Notes: a model not told the origin generated them from the letters alone. Shown: positions 1 to 10,623, counted from the first letter of the stretch. The stretch: 64,000 nucleotides of DNA from Shimia abyssi (GCF_003014475.1 NZ_PYGJ01000001.1:310001-374000); one strand, 5' to 3'. Numbers and translations: made by a program.

Positions 1-437
1 TCCAAAGCGCGCGCTTCGGCGGCATCCTTCGACATTTTTTTGTGCAATCGCAAACCTTCGGTCAGCTGTCGACCGACGGTAAAAACCGGGTTCAGGGCTG
101 TCATTGGCTCCTGAAAGATCATCCCGATCTCGTTTCCGCGAATCGTCCGCATCAGCCCCTGTTCGGTTTTGGCGATATCGGTTTCGCCCCCTTCGCGGCG
201 GTCAAACAATAGCCGGCCACCGGCAATTTTGCCGCCGCCAAACTCCACCAGCCGCATCAGCGACAGGCTCGAAACCGATTTCCCAGAGCCGGATTCACCA
301 ACAATACATACGGTTTCGCCCGGATTGACCTGAAACGACACATCCTCGACACCCACAACCGGGCCGTCCTTGGTTTGAAATTCCACTCTCAGATTTTCAA
401 TCGAGGCAATTGCACCCCGAGCGTCACCATCCAGCAT
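1..437 (-). CDS. Peptide/nickel-type ABC transporter ATP-binding protein (partial, N-terminus)
   Basis: This is the first 145 residues of an ATPase that powers a DppD/OppD-type importer at the inner membrane; the C-terminus lies beyond the left edge. The reverse strand shows a Walker A motif GESGSGKS near residue 38 and the Q-loop stretch MIFQEPMTALNPV near residue 105, both typical of this family. The start is the ATG at 437, preceded by GGGAGCGG. It is divergent from the binding-protein and permease genes to its right, so the transporter appears to be encoded in two back-to-back units. Substrate cannot be told; dipeptide, oligopeptide or another solute are all possible. Confidence 0.9.
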   Translation of the reverse strand, partial: MLDGDARGAIASIENLRVEFQTKDGPVVGVEDVSFQVNPGETVCIVGESGSGKSVSSLSLMRLVEFGGGKIAGGRLLFDRREGGETDIAKTEQGLMRTIRGNEIGMIFQEPMTALNPVFTVGRQLTEGLRLHKKMSKDAAEARAL

Positions 438-730
438 CCCGCCGCTCCCTGCGTTGTCTTTTATGCCAAGTCTCCGACGCTAATGACATCACACTGCCAA
501 AGTCAAACGATGGCATGACGCTATTCCAATTGGCGCAACGTCAAGCTGAAACCAGTGCTTGCAATTTTTGACCGGCTGGTCTGAGATAGCTCTCAGTCGA
601 CGTGGGGATGGTGGCTTCGGTGAAAATTCGAGGCAGAGCGAAAGCGGCCCTCTTGCGTGATGACCCACAAAAACGGGCGGACCTGAACCGCCCTTCAAGC
701 ACATCAATGTGCAACAACTAGGAGTGTAAG
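438..730. promoter_or_regulatory. Divergent promoter region of the ABC importer
   Basis: This 293-bp gap separates the two divergent units of the transporter and must hold both promoters. Two small hairpins lie in the leader of the binding-protein gene: GGGCGG/CCGCCC at 675-693 and GCACAT/ATGTGC at 699-712. A Shine-Dalgarno sequence AGGAG sits just before the ATG at 731. I could not identify a convincing -35/-10 pair or operator. Confidence 0.5.
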
Positions 731-2431
731 ATGAAAGCAAAGACCCTTATGCTAGGCGCTGCGGCTGCCTTTGCAATGGCCCCGGCGGCCATGGCAGAGC
801 GCGGCTCGGATGGCCACGTAAATATTATCTATTGGCAAGCGCCATCGATTCTTAACCCATATTTGTCCAGCGGAACCAAGGATATCGAATCCGCCTCGCT
901 GGTCATCGAACCACTTGGCCGTTACGACCCCAACGGCGCACTGGTGCCTTATCTGGCCGAAGAAATCCCGACAGTTGCCAATGGCGGCGTGTCCGAGGAT
1001 CTCAAATCCATCACATGGAAAATCAAGTCCGGCCTCGTCTGGTCCGACGGCACTCCGGTCACTGCGACGGACGCGAAATTCACCGCTGACTACTGCATGC
1101 ACCCCGAAGGTGGCTGTGCGCAGCTCGCCAAATTCGAGGGCGTCGAAAGTGTCGAAGTGATCGACGATCTGACCGTCAAGGTGAACTTCTCAGAAGCAAA
1201 ACCAAACCCCTATGGCCCCTTCATGGGCGGCCAGTCGCCCATCATTCAGGCGGCTCAGTTTGCTGACTGCCTTGGTGCAAAAGCGCCCGAGTGCACGGAT
1301 GCTAACTTCAACCCAATCGGCACCGGCCCGTTTGTGGTGGACGAATTCAAAACAAACGACGTGATCTCGCTCTCGGCCAACCCGAACTATCGTGATGCGG
1401 CGAAACCAGCCTTTGCCACCGTAACCTTCAAAGGTGGCGGCGATGCAACAGCGGCAGGTCGCGCCGTTCTGGAAACAGGCGAGTTTGACTACGCCTGGAA
1501 CCTCCAGCTTGCACCTGATGTTCTGGCCAAAATGGCCGAAGGCGGCAAAGGCACCCCGATCGCGGCCTTTGGCTCGCTGGTCGAGCGTCTCGAAATGAAC
1601 ATGACCAACCCAAGCCCGGATCTCGATGCCGATACCCGTGCAACGGTTGCCGCACCTCACCCGTTCCTCAGCGACATCAACGTGCGCAAGGCGCTCTCGA
1701 TGGCGATTGACCGGAACCTTCTGGTGGAAATCGGGTACGGTCAGGCTGGTCGCCCAACATGTAATCTGGTCCCCGGCCCAGCGGTTTACGCCTCTGACAA
1801 CACCGACTGTCTGACGCAGGACATCGCCGGTGCCAACGCGCTTCTGGACGAAGCCGGTTGGGTAAAAGGTGCTGACGGTGTCCGTGCCAAGGATGGCGTG
1901 CGCATCTCGATCCTGTACCAGACCTCGACCAACGCTGTGCGTCAGGATTTCCAGGCGCTGATCAAACAGTGGTGGAGCGAAATCGGTGTTGAAACCGAGC
2001 TGCGCAACCTGAACGCATCCGTGTTCTTTGGCGGTGATCCGGGTTCCCCCGATACCTTCCAGAAGTTCTATGCGGACGTGGAAATGTACGCCAACAACTT
2101 CGATGGTACCGATCCACAGGCATATCTGTCGATGTATCGCTGCGGTAACGAGCCTAAGCCATCTTCGCAGTGGCAGGGCGAGAACATCAACCGCTTCTGT
2201 GATCCGGCATATGACGCTCTGATCGACGAACTGGGTCAGACCTCAGATCTCGAAAAGCGTTATGAGCTTTCCAAAAAGATGAACGACATGCTGACCAAAG
2301 ACAGCTTCACTATCCTGCCTCTGGTTGATCGTGGTCGTGTCTCGGCTCATGCCAACTCTCTTGGCGGCGTTATCCTGAACACATGGGACAGCGAGCTTTG
2401 GAACATTGCGGACTGGCACCGCGTGAACTAA
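731..2431 (+). CDS. ABC transporter substrate-binding protein, family 5 (DppA/OppA-like)
   Basis: This is a periplasmic solute-binding protein of the SBP_bac_5 family that delivers peptides or similar solutes to the permease pair downstream. The first 22 residues are a Sec signal peptide ending in AMA. The body has the family's layout: a LNPYLSSG region after the first strand, the WSDGTPVTATD segment near residue 110, and an IGTGPFVVDEF segment near residue 195. The length of 566 residues is normal. AGGAG precedes the ATG. It leads the unit with the two permeases; a hairpin after its stop probably lets it be made in excess over them. The substrate is not determinable. Confidence 0.92.
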   Translation: MKAKTLMLGAAAAFAMAPAAMAERGSDGHVNIIYWQAPSILNPYLSSGTKDIESASLVIEPLGRYDPNGALVPYLAEEIPTVANGGVSEDLKSITWKIKSGLVWSDGTPVTATDAKFTADYCMHPEGGCAQLAKFEGVESVEVIDDLTVKVNFSEAKPNPYGPFMGGQSPIIQAAQFADCLGAKAPECTDANFNPIGTGPFVVDEFKTNDVISLSANPNYRDAAKPAFATVTFKGGGDATAAGRAVLETGEFDYAWNLQLAPDVLAKMAEGGKGTPIAAFGSLVERLEMNMTNPSPDLDADTRATVAAPHPFLSDINVRKALSMAIDRNLLVEIGYGQAGRPTCNLVPGPAVYASDNTDCLTQDIAGANALLDEAGWVKGADGVRAKDGVRISILYQTSTNAVRQDFQALIKQWWSEIGVETELRNLNASVFFGGDPGSPDTFQKFYADVEMYANNFDGTDPQAYLSMYRCGNEPKPSSQWQGENINRFCDPAYDALIDELGQTSDLEKRYELSKKMNDMLTKDSFTILPLVDRGRVSAHANSLGGVILNTWDSELWNIADWHRVN

Positions 2432-2440
2432 TCGAACAAC

Positions 2441-2465
2441 GGGGGCGGGCATTATGTCCGCCCCC
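2441..2465 (+). other. Intercistronic stem-loop between binding protein and permease
   Basis: GGGGGCGG at 2441-2448 pairs perfectly with CCGCCCCC at 2458-2465 around a 9-nt loop. There is no T-run after it, so it is more likely a 3'-end-protecting or partial termination hairpin than a full terminator. This placement is common between binding-protein and permease genes. Confidence 0.7.
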
Positions 2466-2542
2466 AGTTCATCTGGCATCGCACAGGCAGGTCGCTGATC
2501 GATGCTCAACGACAAGAACAACAACCTGTTAAAGGCGCTTTC

Positions 2543-3550
2543 ATGCTGACCTTCACCATACGCCGACTGATCCTTGCGGTCCCGACGCTCTTGTTCATCA
2601 GCCTCGTCATATTCCTGCTGCTCGAACTCGCGCCGGGAGACCCGATGGCTCAGGTCCCCCTCACCGTCCCCCCAGAAGTTAAAGAGAAAATGCGCCTCGC
2701 CCTTGGTCTGGGCGAGCCGATGCATATCCGCTTCTGGAAATGGCTCGTACAATTCTTCTGGGTCGAACCTCAGGTTCTTTTTGACCACTATTTTGGCACC
2801 GCCTACGCCGAAGGCAAACTGCGCGTGATCTCATGGCAGACCCGCTCCCCCGTCATGGATGTGGTGGTCGAGCGCCTGCCCCAGACCCTCTGGGTTGTCG
2901 GCATGTCCTATGTTGTGGGCATCCTGATCGCGATCCCCATCGGCATCTACTCGGCGTATCGTCAGTATTCAGTGTTCGATCAGGCCGGGACATTCATCAC
3001 CATGATTGGCTATTCGATCCCGCCTTTCTTCACTGGCCCGCTGGTGATCGTGATCTTCTCGGTGCAATTGGGCTGGTTCCCGTTCATCTATGACACCACC
3101 CATGTGGTGAATGACTGGGACAGCTTTGTGTACCAGCTCCGACAAATGATCATGCCCGTGATGGTTCTGGCGATGCAGACTACCGCTCAGATCAGCCGCT
3201 ACATGCGCGCCTCGATGCTGGACAATCTCAATCAGGACTACGTGCGCACCGCGCGGGCCAAGGGCCTCAGCGAACGCGTGGTCGTGGTGGTGCATGTGCT
3301 CAGAAACTCGATGATCCCGGTTGTGACCGTTATTGCACTTGGCCTTCCGGCAATCTTTGGCGGTGCCATCATCACCGAACAGGTATTCTCGGTGAACGGC
3401 ATCGGCGCGCAATTGATTGGCGCAATTCAGGCCAACGATCTGCCAACCGTGCAGACCCTGACCTTTATGTTCGCTTTCCTGATCGTGTTCTTCAACCTGA
3501 TCGCAGACGTGCTCTACGGCATTCTTGATCCGAGGATCCGCTATGACTGA
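2543..3550 (+). CDS. ABC transporter permease, DppB type
   Basis: This is the first inner-membrane permease of the importer (335 residues, six predicted membrane segments). It has the typical start of a single helix followed by the APGDP motif at about residues 30-34. The cytoplasmic EAA loop, DYVRTARAKGLS, lies near residue 233 and would contact the ATPase. It ends with the family's LDPRIR motif. The last 8 bases overlap the start of the next permease, which suggests translational coupling. The start is ATG at 2543; the Shine-Dalgarno is weak. Confidence 0.9.
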   Translation: MLTFTIRRLILAVPTLLFISLVIFLLLELAPGDPMAQVPLTVPPEVKEKMRLALGLGEPMHIRFWKWLVQFFWVEPQVLFDHYFGTAYAEGKLRVISWQTRSPVMDVVVERLPQTLWVVGMSYVVGILIAIPIGIYSAYRQYSVFDQAGTFITMIGYSIPPFFTGPLVIVIFSVQLGWFPFIYDTTHVVNDWDSFVYQLRQMIMPVMVLAMQTTAQISRYMRASMLDNLNQDYVRTARAKGLSERVVVVVHVLRNSMIPVVTVIALGLPAIFGGAIITEQVFSVNGIGAQLIGAIQANDLPTVQTLTFMFAFLIVFFNLIADVLYGILDPRIRYD

Positions 3551-4454
3551 TACCACCAACACCGAACCGACCAAACCACATCGCAGCCAATGGGCGGATG
3601 TCTGGGATCAGCTCAAAGCGCACAAGGGCGCAATGGCAGGTGGCGTGATCTTTATCGTGATCGTGCTCGGGGTCTTTATCGGCCCGTGGCTCTGGCCCTA
3701 TGACGCCACATTCATCGACATCCGCGCCCGCAATCAGGGCCCATCGTTTGCGCATCCTTTTGGCACAGACCAACTGGGCCGGGATACGCTGGCGCGTATG
3801 ATGGCTGGCGGGCAAACCTCAATTGCCGTGGGTCTGACAGCGATGCTACTGGCGCTCAGCCTTGGCAGCTTTGTCGGCATCACCGCCGGGTTCTTTAAAC
3901 GGCTCGACGGCCCGCTGATGCGCCTGACTGACTTGTTTCTGGCCCTGCCTATCTTGCCACTGCTGCTGGTTATGATGTTGCTGTTTCGCGATCCCCTGTC
4001 TTCAGCCGTCGGTCCGGAACGGGGCATCTTTATCCTGATCGTGATCGCCATCGGCATCACCAGCTGGATGCCCACCGCCCGCATCGTTCGCGGCGACGTG
4101 CTGGCCCTCAAGGAACGCGAGTTCATCCTCGCCGCTCGTTCCATCGGAACCTCCAACAGCAATATGATCAAGCGGCACATCCTGCCCAACGTGCTCTCGC
4201 CCATCATGGTCTCTGCCACGCTCGGCATTGCCAACGCGATCATCACCGAAAGCGCGCTGTCTTTCCTCGGCCTTGGTTTCCCGCCAGACTTCCCGACATG
4301 GGGCCGCCTGCTCAACGATGCGACGCAATACCTGCAAGACTATCCCGAGCGAGTATTCTGGCCCGGCCTCGCCATCTCGCTGACAGTGCTCAGCGTAAAC
4401 TACCTCGGTGATGGCTTGCGCGACGCGCTCGACCCCCGTATCCGAGGTCGCTAA
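3543..4454 (+). CDS. ABC transporter permease, DppC type
   Basis: This is the second permease of the importer. I place the start at ATG 3543, with GAGGA at 3532-3536 as ribosome binding site, overlapping the dppB-like stop by 8 bases; a TTG at 3525 in the same frame is less likely. The 303-residue product has the N-terminal cytoplasmic tail of DppC proteins, the GTDQLGRD motif, the EAA loop EFILAARSIG and the ending LDPRIRGR. A perfect 15-bp terminator follows, so this is the last gene of the unit. Confidence 0.9.
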   Translation: MTDTTNTEPTKPHRSQWADVWDQLKAHKGAMAGGVIFIVIVLGVFIGPWLWPYDATFIDIRARNQGPSFAHPFGTDQLGRDTLARMMAGGQTSIAVGLTAMLLALSLGSFVGITAGFFKRLDGPLMRLTDLFLALPILPLLLVMMLLFRDPLSSAVGPERGIFILIVIAIGITSWMPTARIVRGDVLALKEREFILAARSIGTSNSNMIKRHILPNVLSPIMVSATLGIANAIITESALSFLGLGFPPDFPTWGRLLNDATQYLQDYPERVFWPGLAISLTVLSVNYLGDGLRDALDPRIRGR

Positions 4455-4476
4455 CCACATCACCGGAAACAACTCT

Positions 4477-4513
4477 GAAACACCCTCGCAGACAACTGCG
4501 AGGGTGTTTCTCA
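4477..4513 (+). terminator. Rho-independent terminator of the ABC importer unit
   Basis: A perfect 15-bp inverted repeat (4477-4491 with 4496-4510) has a 4-nt loop ACAA and is followed by TCATTT. It lies 22 bp after the stop of the second permease. Confidence 0.88.
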
Positions 4514-4605
4514 TTTCCCTGCAACCGCACGCCCCCTCCCCACAATAGCCAGACGCCCATTGACCGCCTATGCTGACAACAGCCACCGAATGCGGAGCGC
4601 GTCAC

Positions 4606-5895
4606 ATGCCAGGCCAGACACCACAAGACACCACCGCCAACCTGCAAGCCGAAGTCAAACGCCTGAGGGAACGTGACGCCGCAACCAGGGAAATCCTCAC
4701 GCTCATCAGCCAGAACCGCCACGACGAACAGCCTGTGCTGGATATGATCACTCGAAACGCCGCCAAGCTCTGCGATGCAAGCGGCGCGGGCCTATGGCTG
4801 TTGAATACGACGCGAAACACGACCCAACTGGCCAGCGTTTCCACAGTCAACCCCAACACCCCAAGTTTTTCACCGGGTTTGGTATACCCCTTCGACCCAA
4901 ACTCTCCCATGGGACACTGCCTGCAAGATGCACGCACGATCAACGCCGCCGACATTCGCGACGATCCTTATTATCTGGATGGCGAACCCAACAATGTCAA
5001 AATGATCGAAGAGGTTGGCATCCGCAGTCGCCTCCTTGTCCCGCTTGTCGAAAACAGCACCGCCTTTGGCTGCATCAGCCTCGTCCGGCTAGAGGTGCGC
5101 CCCTTTTCCGACGATGAAATTTCACTGATCGGTTCCTTCGCTGAGCAGGCCGTGATCGCCATCGGCAACACCCGCCAGTTCAACGCATTGAACGCACTGA
5201 ACGCAGAGCTCAGCGACCGGGTCAGGGAACAAGTGGACGAAATTGACCGCATGGCCCGCCTCAAACGGTTCCTGCCCCCCGCCGTCGCGGATCAGGTGCT
5301 CTCCCAGGGCTCGGACCAGATCCTGTCCAGCCACCGCGCTTTGCTGGGTGTGTTGTTCTGCGACATACGCGGTTTCTCCGCCTTTTGCGCCACAGCAGAG
5401 CCCGAAGAAACAATCGAAGTCCTGCAAACCTACTACCGTGAAATGGGCCAGCTCATAAACGCACATGGCGCCGGGGTCGATCACCGTATGGGTGACGGCA
5501 TCATGGTCCTATTTAACGACCCTCTGCCATGTGATGATCCCGCAGGCGACGCCGTTCGACTGGCAATCGACATGCAAAACCGCATGGTCGACCTGTCCAG
5601 ACAATGGAAACGGCTGGGTTATAAATTGGGGTTCGGTGTCGGCATTTCTTTTGGCTACGCCACCGCCGGAATGGTCGGCTATGAGGGACGGTATGACTAC
5701 ACCGCCTCGGGCACCGCCATCAACCTCGCCTCGCGCCTCTGTGACGAAGCCGAGGATGGCGAGATCCTTCTCAGCCCGCGCGCCAGCATCGCGGTCGAGG
5801 GCAGTTTCCCGCTCAAACTGCGCGGCACTTATGCGCTCAAGGGCCTTGGCGCACCGATCGACATCTTCAAACTGTCCCAGCCTTCTGCGCCATAA
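4606..5895 (+). CDS. GAF domain-containing class III adenylate/guanylate cyclase
   Basis: This is a soluble nucleotide cyclase of 429 residues. A short coiled coil leads into a GAF domain (about residues 30-180), then a linker and a class III catalytic domain (about 225-410). The two metal-binding aspartates are visible in FCDIRGFSAF (near residue 253) and MGDGIMVLF (near 297). The frame is open from an ATG at 4570, but that has no Shine-Dalgarno; the ATG at 4606 has GGAGCG before it. The GAF domain probably senses a small ligand; cAMP rather than cGMP is a guess from the family. It stands alone and ends 15 bp from the convergent DUF3422 gene. Confidence 0.85.
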   Translation: MPGQTPQDTTANLQAEVKRLRERDAATREILTLISQNRHDEQPVLDMITRNAAKLCDASGAGLWLLNTTRNTTQLASVSTVNPNTPSFSPGLVYPFDPNSPMGHCLQDARTINAADIRDDPYYLDGEPNNVKMIEEVGIRSRLLVPLVENSTAFGCISLVRLEVRPFSDDEISLIGSFAEQAVIAIGNTRQFNALNALNAELSDRVREQVDEIDRMARLKRFLPPAVADQVLSQGSDQILSSHRALLGVLFCDIRGFSAFCATAEPEETIEVLQTYYREMGQLINAHGAGVDHRMGDGIMVLFNDPLPCDDPAGDAVRLAIDMQNRMVDLSRQWKRLGYKLGFGVGISFGYATAGMVGYEGRYDYTASGTAINLASRLCDEAEDGEILLSPRASIAVEGSFPLKLRGTYALKGLGAPIDIFKLSQPSAP

Positions 5896-5910
5896 GCGGA
5901 TCAATCCTTC

Positions 5911-7191
5911 TCAATGCATTCGCGCCTTGATCCGTCGCACCAATCCCCAGACAAGCAGCACCACCGGAACCGTGATCACCGCCGTCAGGACCCCCTTGCT
6001 CAACCCCAGCGGCCCGGTCAACGGATAGGCCAGATAGCTCACCAATGACACAGCGTAATAGCTGATCGCCACCACAGACAGCCCCTCCACCGTCTCCTGC
6101 AACCGCAGCGCCATATCCGCACGCCGGTCCATGCTCTCCAGCAACGCCTGGTTCTGCGCAGATCGCGCCACATCTACTTTTGTCCGCAACAACTCGCCCG
6201 CCCGCATCGCCCGTTCGGCCAGCGCCTCCATGCGCGCCTTGGTCGACGCAACAGTGCGCATTGCCGGGTCATAGCGGCGCATCATGAACTCTGCAAAGGA
6301 TTGACGCCCCTCGTAACGGGCCTCGCGCATCACTTCGATCCGCTGGTTCACAATCGCCTCATAGGCCCCCGTCGCGCCAAACCGGAACGAGCTTTCCGCG
6401 ATCATATTCTCCAGCTCAGCCGAGGTCCGCAACAACGCGTCCAATATCTCATCCGCCGGCGCATCATCATTGGTGATATCCGCCATCATGCCGTTCAACC
6501 GCCCTTCGATCTCTCCCATCTGCCCCGACAGTTTCCGCGCCCTCGCAAAGCCCAGCATGGACATGGTCTTATAGGTCTCGATCTCGCACAACCGCTGCAC
6601 AATCCGACCCACCCGCCGCTCATCCGTGCCCGGCGACACCAGCGCAGCCATGCGCAAATGCCCGCCTTGGGCGATGCGGAAATCAGTCGCAACCACGGCG
6701 GCTTCATCCAACACTTCCGACACGGCAAGGCTCTCCGGCACAAACCAATCGCGCAGGTTTTTCGCCAGCTTCTCGGCCTTTGGGCGCAGCTCTATACGGA
6801 TCAACGCCGAACTCACCCGCACCCCCGGTGCCGCCTGCAACCAGTCTTCGGGAAACACCTCGAACTCTGCCGGATCAAAGGCGCGCGCGCTCAGACCACG
6901 GGTGAAAATCGTATAGGTCACAAACTCCGTGTGCTGTTCCCACTTGAGGAAATGCCGCCCAATCTCTCCCGAATAATGCGTCGCGCCGGGCTGCGGATGG
7001 GCCGCGCCATGCCGGTCCAACAGATCGATCAAATGGGCCAGATCCTGCCCCCGGTCCCGCGCCGCTGCCGCGTCGGTCTGCTTGATCGCCAAAAAGGCCG
7101 CCGTGCAAGGCGCTTCCAATGACGGAAATGGCCGCGCATGCAGTTCATTGGCAAGGCTATAACGCAAAGGATGGTCTGTGATCTTGTGCAT
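5911..7191 (-). CDS. DUF3422 family membrane protein
   Basis: This 426-residue protein matches the DUF3422 family by its opening (HPLRYSLANELHARPFP) and overall shape: a long soluble N-terminal part with helical segments, then two membrane helices in the last 70 residues (about 365-385 and 395-420) and a basic tail. The family has no established function. GGAG lies 8 nt before the ATG at 7191. It is transcribed toward the cyclase, with no obvious terminator between them. Confidence 0.85.
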   Translation of the reverse strand: MHKITDHPLRYSLANELHARPFPSLEAPCTAAFLAIKQTDAAAARDRGQDLAHLIDLLDRHGAAHPQPGATHYSGEIGRHFLKWEQHTEFVTYTIFTRGLSARAFDPAEFEVFPEDWLQAAPGVRVSSALIRIELRPKAEKLAKNLRDWFVPESLAVSEVLDEAAVVATDFRIAQGGHLRMAALVSPGTDERRVGRIVQRLCEIETYKTMSMLGFARARKLSGQMGEIEGRLNGMMADITNDDAPADEILDALLRTSAELENMIAESSFRFGATGAYEAIVNQRIEVMREARYEGRQSFAEFMMRRYDPAMRTVASTKARMEALAERAMRAGELLRTKVDVARSAQNQALLESMDRRADMALRLQETVEGLSVVAISYYAVSLVSYLAYPLTGPLGLSKGVLTAVITVPVVLLVWGLVRRIKARMH

Positions 7192-7327
7192 TGGGCGTCT
7201 CCGTATCTCAGCGCAGACTAGCGAATCCGCACCTCGTGTAAAGAAAATGTTTTATTTCAACATGTTACCGGAATGCGACGGTATACCATCCGCCCAAAAC
7301 ACACCGCAACTCCCTGCAAAATCAGCA

Positions 7328-7394
7328 TTTTCTCAATGTTCCAAAATACCCGGGGTGGCCACAGCTTTGCTGTGGACAGGGGCAGCGCCCCTCT
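7328..7394 (-). repeat. Dispersed intergenic element, copy A
   Basis: Read on the minus strand it runs: mini-hairpin GGGGCGCTGCCCC, hairpin CCACAGC-aaa-GCTGTGG, then CCCCGGGTATTTTGGAACAT and TGAGAAA. The same layout recurs at four other places in the window. This copy lies beyond the pntB terminator, in the pntB sense direction. Confidence 0.75.
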
Positions 7395-7399
7395 TACTC

Positions 7400-7440
7400 A
7401 AAAAGAAAGGCGCTCCAACCGGAGCGCCTTGCCGTTTTTT
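7400..7440. terminator. Bidirectional rho-independent terminator after pntB
   Basis: A perfect 10-bp stem, AAGGCGCTCC with GGAGCGCCTT (7407-7416 and 7421-7430), has a 4-nt loop. On the minus strand it is followed by TTTCTTTTTG and so terminates pntAB. On the plus strand it is followed by TTGCCGTTTTTT. Confidence 0.88.
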
Positions 7441-7456
7441 AAAACACCGGGGTGGC

Positions 7457-8893
7457 TTACTCGATCATACCCAACAGCTTATCAAGGCTGGCTTTCGCAT
7501 CGCCATAGAACATGCGCGTGTTCTCTTTAAAGAACAGCGGGTTCTCGATACCGGAATAGCCTGTGCCCTGCCCCCGTTTCGAGACAAACACCTGCTTGGC
7601 TTTCCAGCATTCCAGAACCGGCATCCCAGCGATGGGCGAGTTCGGATCTTCCTGCGCGGCCGGGTTTACGATGTCGTTAGACCCAATCACGATTGCCACA
7701 TCCGTGTCCGGGAAATCGTCGTTGATCTCGTCCATTTCCAGAACGATGTCATAAGGCACCTTGGCTTCGGCCAACAGCACGTTCATGTGCCCCGGCAGAC
7801 GACCCGCAACCGGGTGAATGGCGAACCGCACATTCTTGCCCTTGGCGCGCAAACGCCGGGTCAGCTCGGCCACGTTCTGCTGGGCCTGCGCCACCGCCAT
7901 GCCATAGCCGGGGATGATGACAACACTGTCTGCATCCTCCAGCGCGGCGGCCACACCGTCAGCCTCAATGGCGATCTGCTCGCCCTCGACTTCCATCGCT
8001 GCACCGCTCTGTGCGCCACCAAAGCCGCCCAGAATAACAGACACAAATGACCGGTTCATCGCTTTACACATGATGTAGCTCAGGATCGCACCCGACGACC
8101 CAACCAGCGCACCAACCACGATCAACAGATCGTTGCCAAGCGAGAAGCCAATCGCCGCCGCGGCCCAACCCGAATACGAGTTCAGCATCGACACAACCAC
8201 CGGCATGTCCGCACCACCGATGCCCATGATCAGATGATAACCAATGAACAGCGCCGCCAGTGTCAGGATGAACAACGGCATGAACCCGCCCGAGTTCAGG
8301 TACCAGATCAGACAGATCACCGACAAAGCTGCCGCACTTGCGTTCAGCATATGCCCACCGGGCAGCTTGGTCGCATTAGACGATACCTTGCCCGACAGCT
8401 TGCCATAGGCAATGACCGACCCGGTGAATGTCACCGCACCAATCCAGATACCCAGCGCCGCTTCGACCCGCAGGATGTTCACTTCAACCGGCGTCTTTTT
8501 CGCCAGAAGCGCCGCGAACCCATCCAGAGTTTTCTTGGCCGCGTCATCCATGCCTGCCACGTTCAACAGCTCGAAATGGGCGTTAAAGCCCACGAACACC
8601 GCCGCCAGACCAACCAGCGCGTGCATCCCGGCCACCAGCTCCGGCATCTGGGTCATCTCGACCTTGCTTGCCAGCTGATACCCGATCATGCCACCCGCCG
8701 CGATCAGGATGATTGACAGCCACCACAGGCCCGCACCGGGGCCGATCAGCGTGGCGAACACCGCCAGGCCCATGCCCACAATGCCGTACCACACGGCGCG
8801 TTTCGCGCTTTCCTGCCCCGAAAGGCCGCCCAGCGACAAGATGAAGAGAATTGCAGCCACCACATAGGCTGCGGTCGTGAAACCAAAATCCAT
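7457..8893 (-). CDS. pntB: NAD(P) transhydrogenase subunit beta
   Basis: PntB forms, with PntA, the proton-translocating transhydrogenase of the inner membrane, which makes NADPH from NADH using the proton gradient. The 478-residue product has about nine N-terminal membrane helices (residues 1-270) and a C-terminal NADP-binding domain. Recognisable there are [27 protein letters not shown] and the segment [15 protein letters not shown] choose the ATG at 8893, which has AAGGAGG seven bases before it, over an upstream in-frame start at 8929 that would overlap pntA. It follows pntA by 13 bp and ends at a strong terminator. Confidence 0.95.
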   Translation of the reverse strand: MDFGFTTAAYVVAAILFILSLGGLSGQESAKRAVWYGIVGMGLAVFATLIGPGAGLWWLSIILIAAGGMIGYQLASKVEMTQMPELVAGMHALVGLAAVFVGFNAHFELLNVAGMDDAAKKTLDGFAALLAKKTPVEVNILRVEAALGIWIGAVTFTGSVIAYGKLSGKVSSNATKLPGGHMLNASAAALSVICLIWYLNSGGFMPLFILTLAALFIGYHLIMGIGGADMPVVVSMLNSYSGWAAAAIGFSLGNDLLIVVGALVGSSGAILSYIMCKAMNRSFVSVILGGFGGAQSGAAMEVEGEQIAIEADGVAAALEDADSVVIIPGYGMAVAQAQQNVAELTRRLRAKGKNVRFAIHPVAGRLPGHMNVLLAEAKVPYDIVLEMDEINDDFPDTDVAIVIGSNDIVNPAAQEDPNSPIAGMPVLECWKAKQVFVSKRGQGTGYSGIENPLFFKENTRMFYGDAKASLDKLLGMIE

Positions 8894-8906
8894 GTTCCCG
8901 ACCTCC

Positions 8907-10478
8907 TTAAGATTTCTGGAACATGGCAAGCATGCGCCGTGTCACGAGGAAGCCGCCGAAAATGTTGATCCCGGCCATAAAGACCGAAAGCGCGGCAAGC
9001 AGAACCACCAGGAACGAGCTTGATCCGATTTGCATCAGCGCGCCCAGAATGATGATCGACGAAATGGCGTTGGTGACGGCCATCAGCGGCGTATGCAGGC
9101 TGTGGCTGACGTTCCAGATCACCTGGAAACCAACAAACACCGCCAACACAAACACGATAAAGTGCTGCATAAAGCTCGCCGGAGCGATCAGCCCAACACC
9201 AAGCAGCAACGCACCACCAACACCCAGCAACGTCACCTGTTGTTTGGTCTGTGCCTTGAACGCAGCCACTTCTGCGGCGCGTTTCTCTTCCGGTGTCAGC
9301 TCAGGGACCACTTCCTTGGGCTTGGCGGCAATCGCCTGCACCTTCGGAGGCGGAGGTGGGAAAGTGATCTCGCCCTGATGGGTCACAGTCGCGCCGCGGA
9401 TCACATCGTCTTCCATGTCGTGATTGATCTGACCATCCTTTTCGGGGGTCAGGTCGGTCATCATATGGCGAATGTTGGTCGCATACAGGCTAGAGGACTG
9501 GGCCGCCATCCGGCTTGGGAAATCGGTATAGCCGATAATGGTCACGCCATTCTCGGTCACGAACTTCTCATCCATCACGGTCAGCTTACAGTTGCCGCCC
9601 TTTTCGGCCGCAAGATCGACAATCACCGAACCCGGCTTCATCGCTGCAACCATATCTTCGGTCCACAGCTCAGGCGCCTCGCGGTTCGGGATCAGCGCGG
9701 TGGTGATGACAATGTCCACCTCCGGTGCCAGCTCACGGAACTTGGCCAGCTGCGCTTCGCGGAACTCAGGCGACGACACAGACGCATAACCGCCCGACGC
9801 CGCACCGTCCTGCTGTTCCTCTTCGAAATCAAGGTACACAAACTCGGCGCCCATCGATTCGACCTGCTCTGCCACTTCGGGCCGCACATCAAATGCATAG
9901 GTGATCGCACCAAGGCTGGTCGACGTCCCAATCGCGGCCAGACCGGCCACACCGGCACCGACAACCAACACCTTGGCAGGCGGAACTTTACCAGCAGCCG
10001 TGATCTGACCGGTAAAGAACCGGCCAAAGTTGTTCCCGGCCTCGATCACCGCACGATACCCGGCGATATTCGCCATCGAGCTCAGCGCGTCCATCTTTTG
10101 GGCCCGCGAAATCCGTGGCACCATTTCCATGGCAATCACGTTGGCGCCTTTGGACTTGGCCGCGGCCATGCCATCTTCGTTTCCTGCCGGATTGAAGAAG
10201 GAAATCAGCGTCTTGTCTTTGTTCAAACGTTTGAGCTCGGTCGCATCCGGTTGGCGAACCTTGGCGATAATGTCGCTCGCCTTCCACAGCGCCGCTGCCG
10301 TCTTGACGACCTCAACACCTGCGGCCTCATATGTGGCGTCTGAAAACCCCGCATTCAAACCCGCGCCGGTTTCAATCGCGCACTCATATCCTAGTTTCTG
10401 AAGCTGCTTGGCAGAATCAGGCGTCATCGCCACCCGGTTCTCTCCGCCAAACACCTCCTTAGGTGTTCCTATCTTCAC
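8907..10478 (-). CDS. pntA: NAD(P) transhydrogenase subunit alpha
   Basis: This is the alpha subunit (523 residues). It combines the NAD(H)-binding AlaDH/PNT domain (about residues 1-370, dinucleotide motif [11 protein letters not shown] near 172) with a proline-rich linker and four C-terminal membrane helices (about 410-515). Both parts are therefore on one chain, as in E. coli, rather than split into PntAA and PntAB. The start is a GTG at 10478, giving MKIGTPKE, with AAGGGGG upstream; the frame is open further but without family similarity. It is the promoter-proximal gene of the pntAB operon. Confidence 0.94.
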   Translation of the reverse strand: MKIGTPKEVFGGENRVAMTPDSAKQLQKLGYECAIETGAGLNAGFSDATYEAAGVEVVKTAAALWKASDIIAKVRQPDATELKRLNKDKTLISFFNPAGNEDGMAAAKSKGANVIAMEMVPRISRAQKMDALSSMANIAGYRAVIEAGNNFGRFFTGQITAAGKVPPAKVLVVGAGVAGLAAIGTSTSLGAITYAFDVRPEVAEQVESMGAEFVYLDFEEEQQDGAASGGYASVSSPEFREAQLAKFRELAPEVDIVITTALIPNREAPELWTEDMVAAMKPGSVIVDLAAEKGGNCKLTVMDEKFVTENGVTIIGYTDFPSRMAAQSSSLYATNIRHMMTDLTPEKDGQINHDMEDDVIRGATVTHQGEITFPPPPPKVQAIAAKPKEVVPELTPEEKRAAEVAAFKAQTKQQVTLLGVGGALLLGVGLIAPASFMQHFIVFVLAVFVGFQVIWNVSHSLHTPLMAVTNAISSIIILGALMQIGSSSFLVVLLAALSVFMAGINIFGGFLVTRRMLAMFQKS

Positions 10479-10623
10479 TGTTTCTGTCCCCCTTCGGTGA
10501 AAGAGCAATATTGTTGCGCAGCACCTATGCTGCACTTGCGAAATGTTTTAGCGCCTTCATTACAAAGGCACAAGCGAACCCGACAGACCCCGCGCCCATC
10601 GTCGCGCCACGTCATCCCAGCCA

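Noticed and set aside
9030..10343. 437-codon open frame opposite pntA
   Set aside because: Antisense to a clear pntA gene; the product has no family features.
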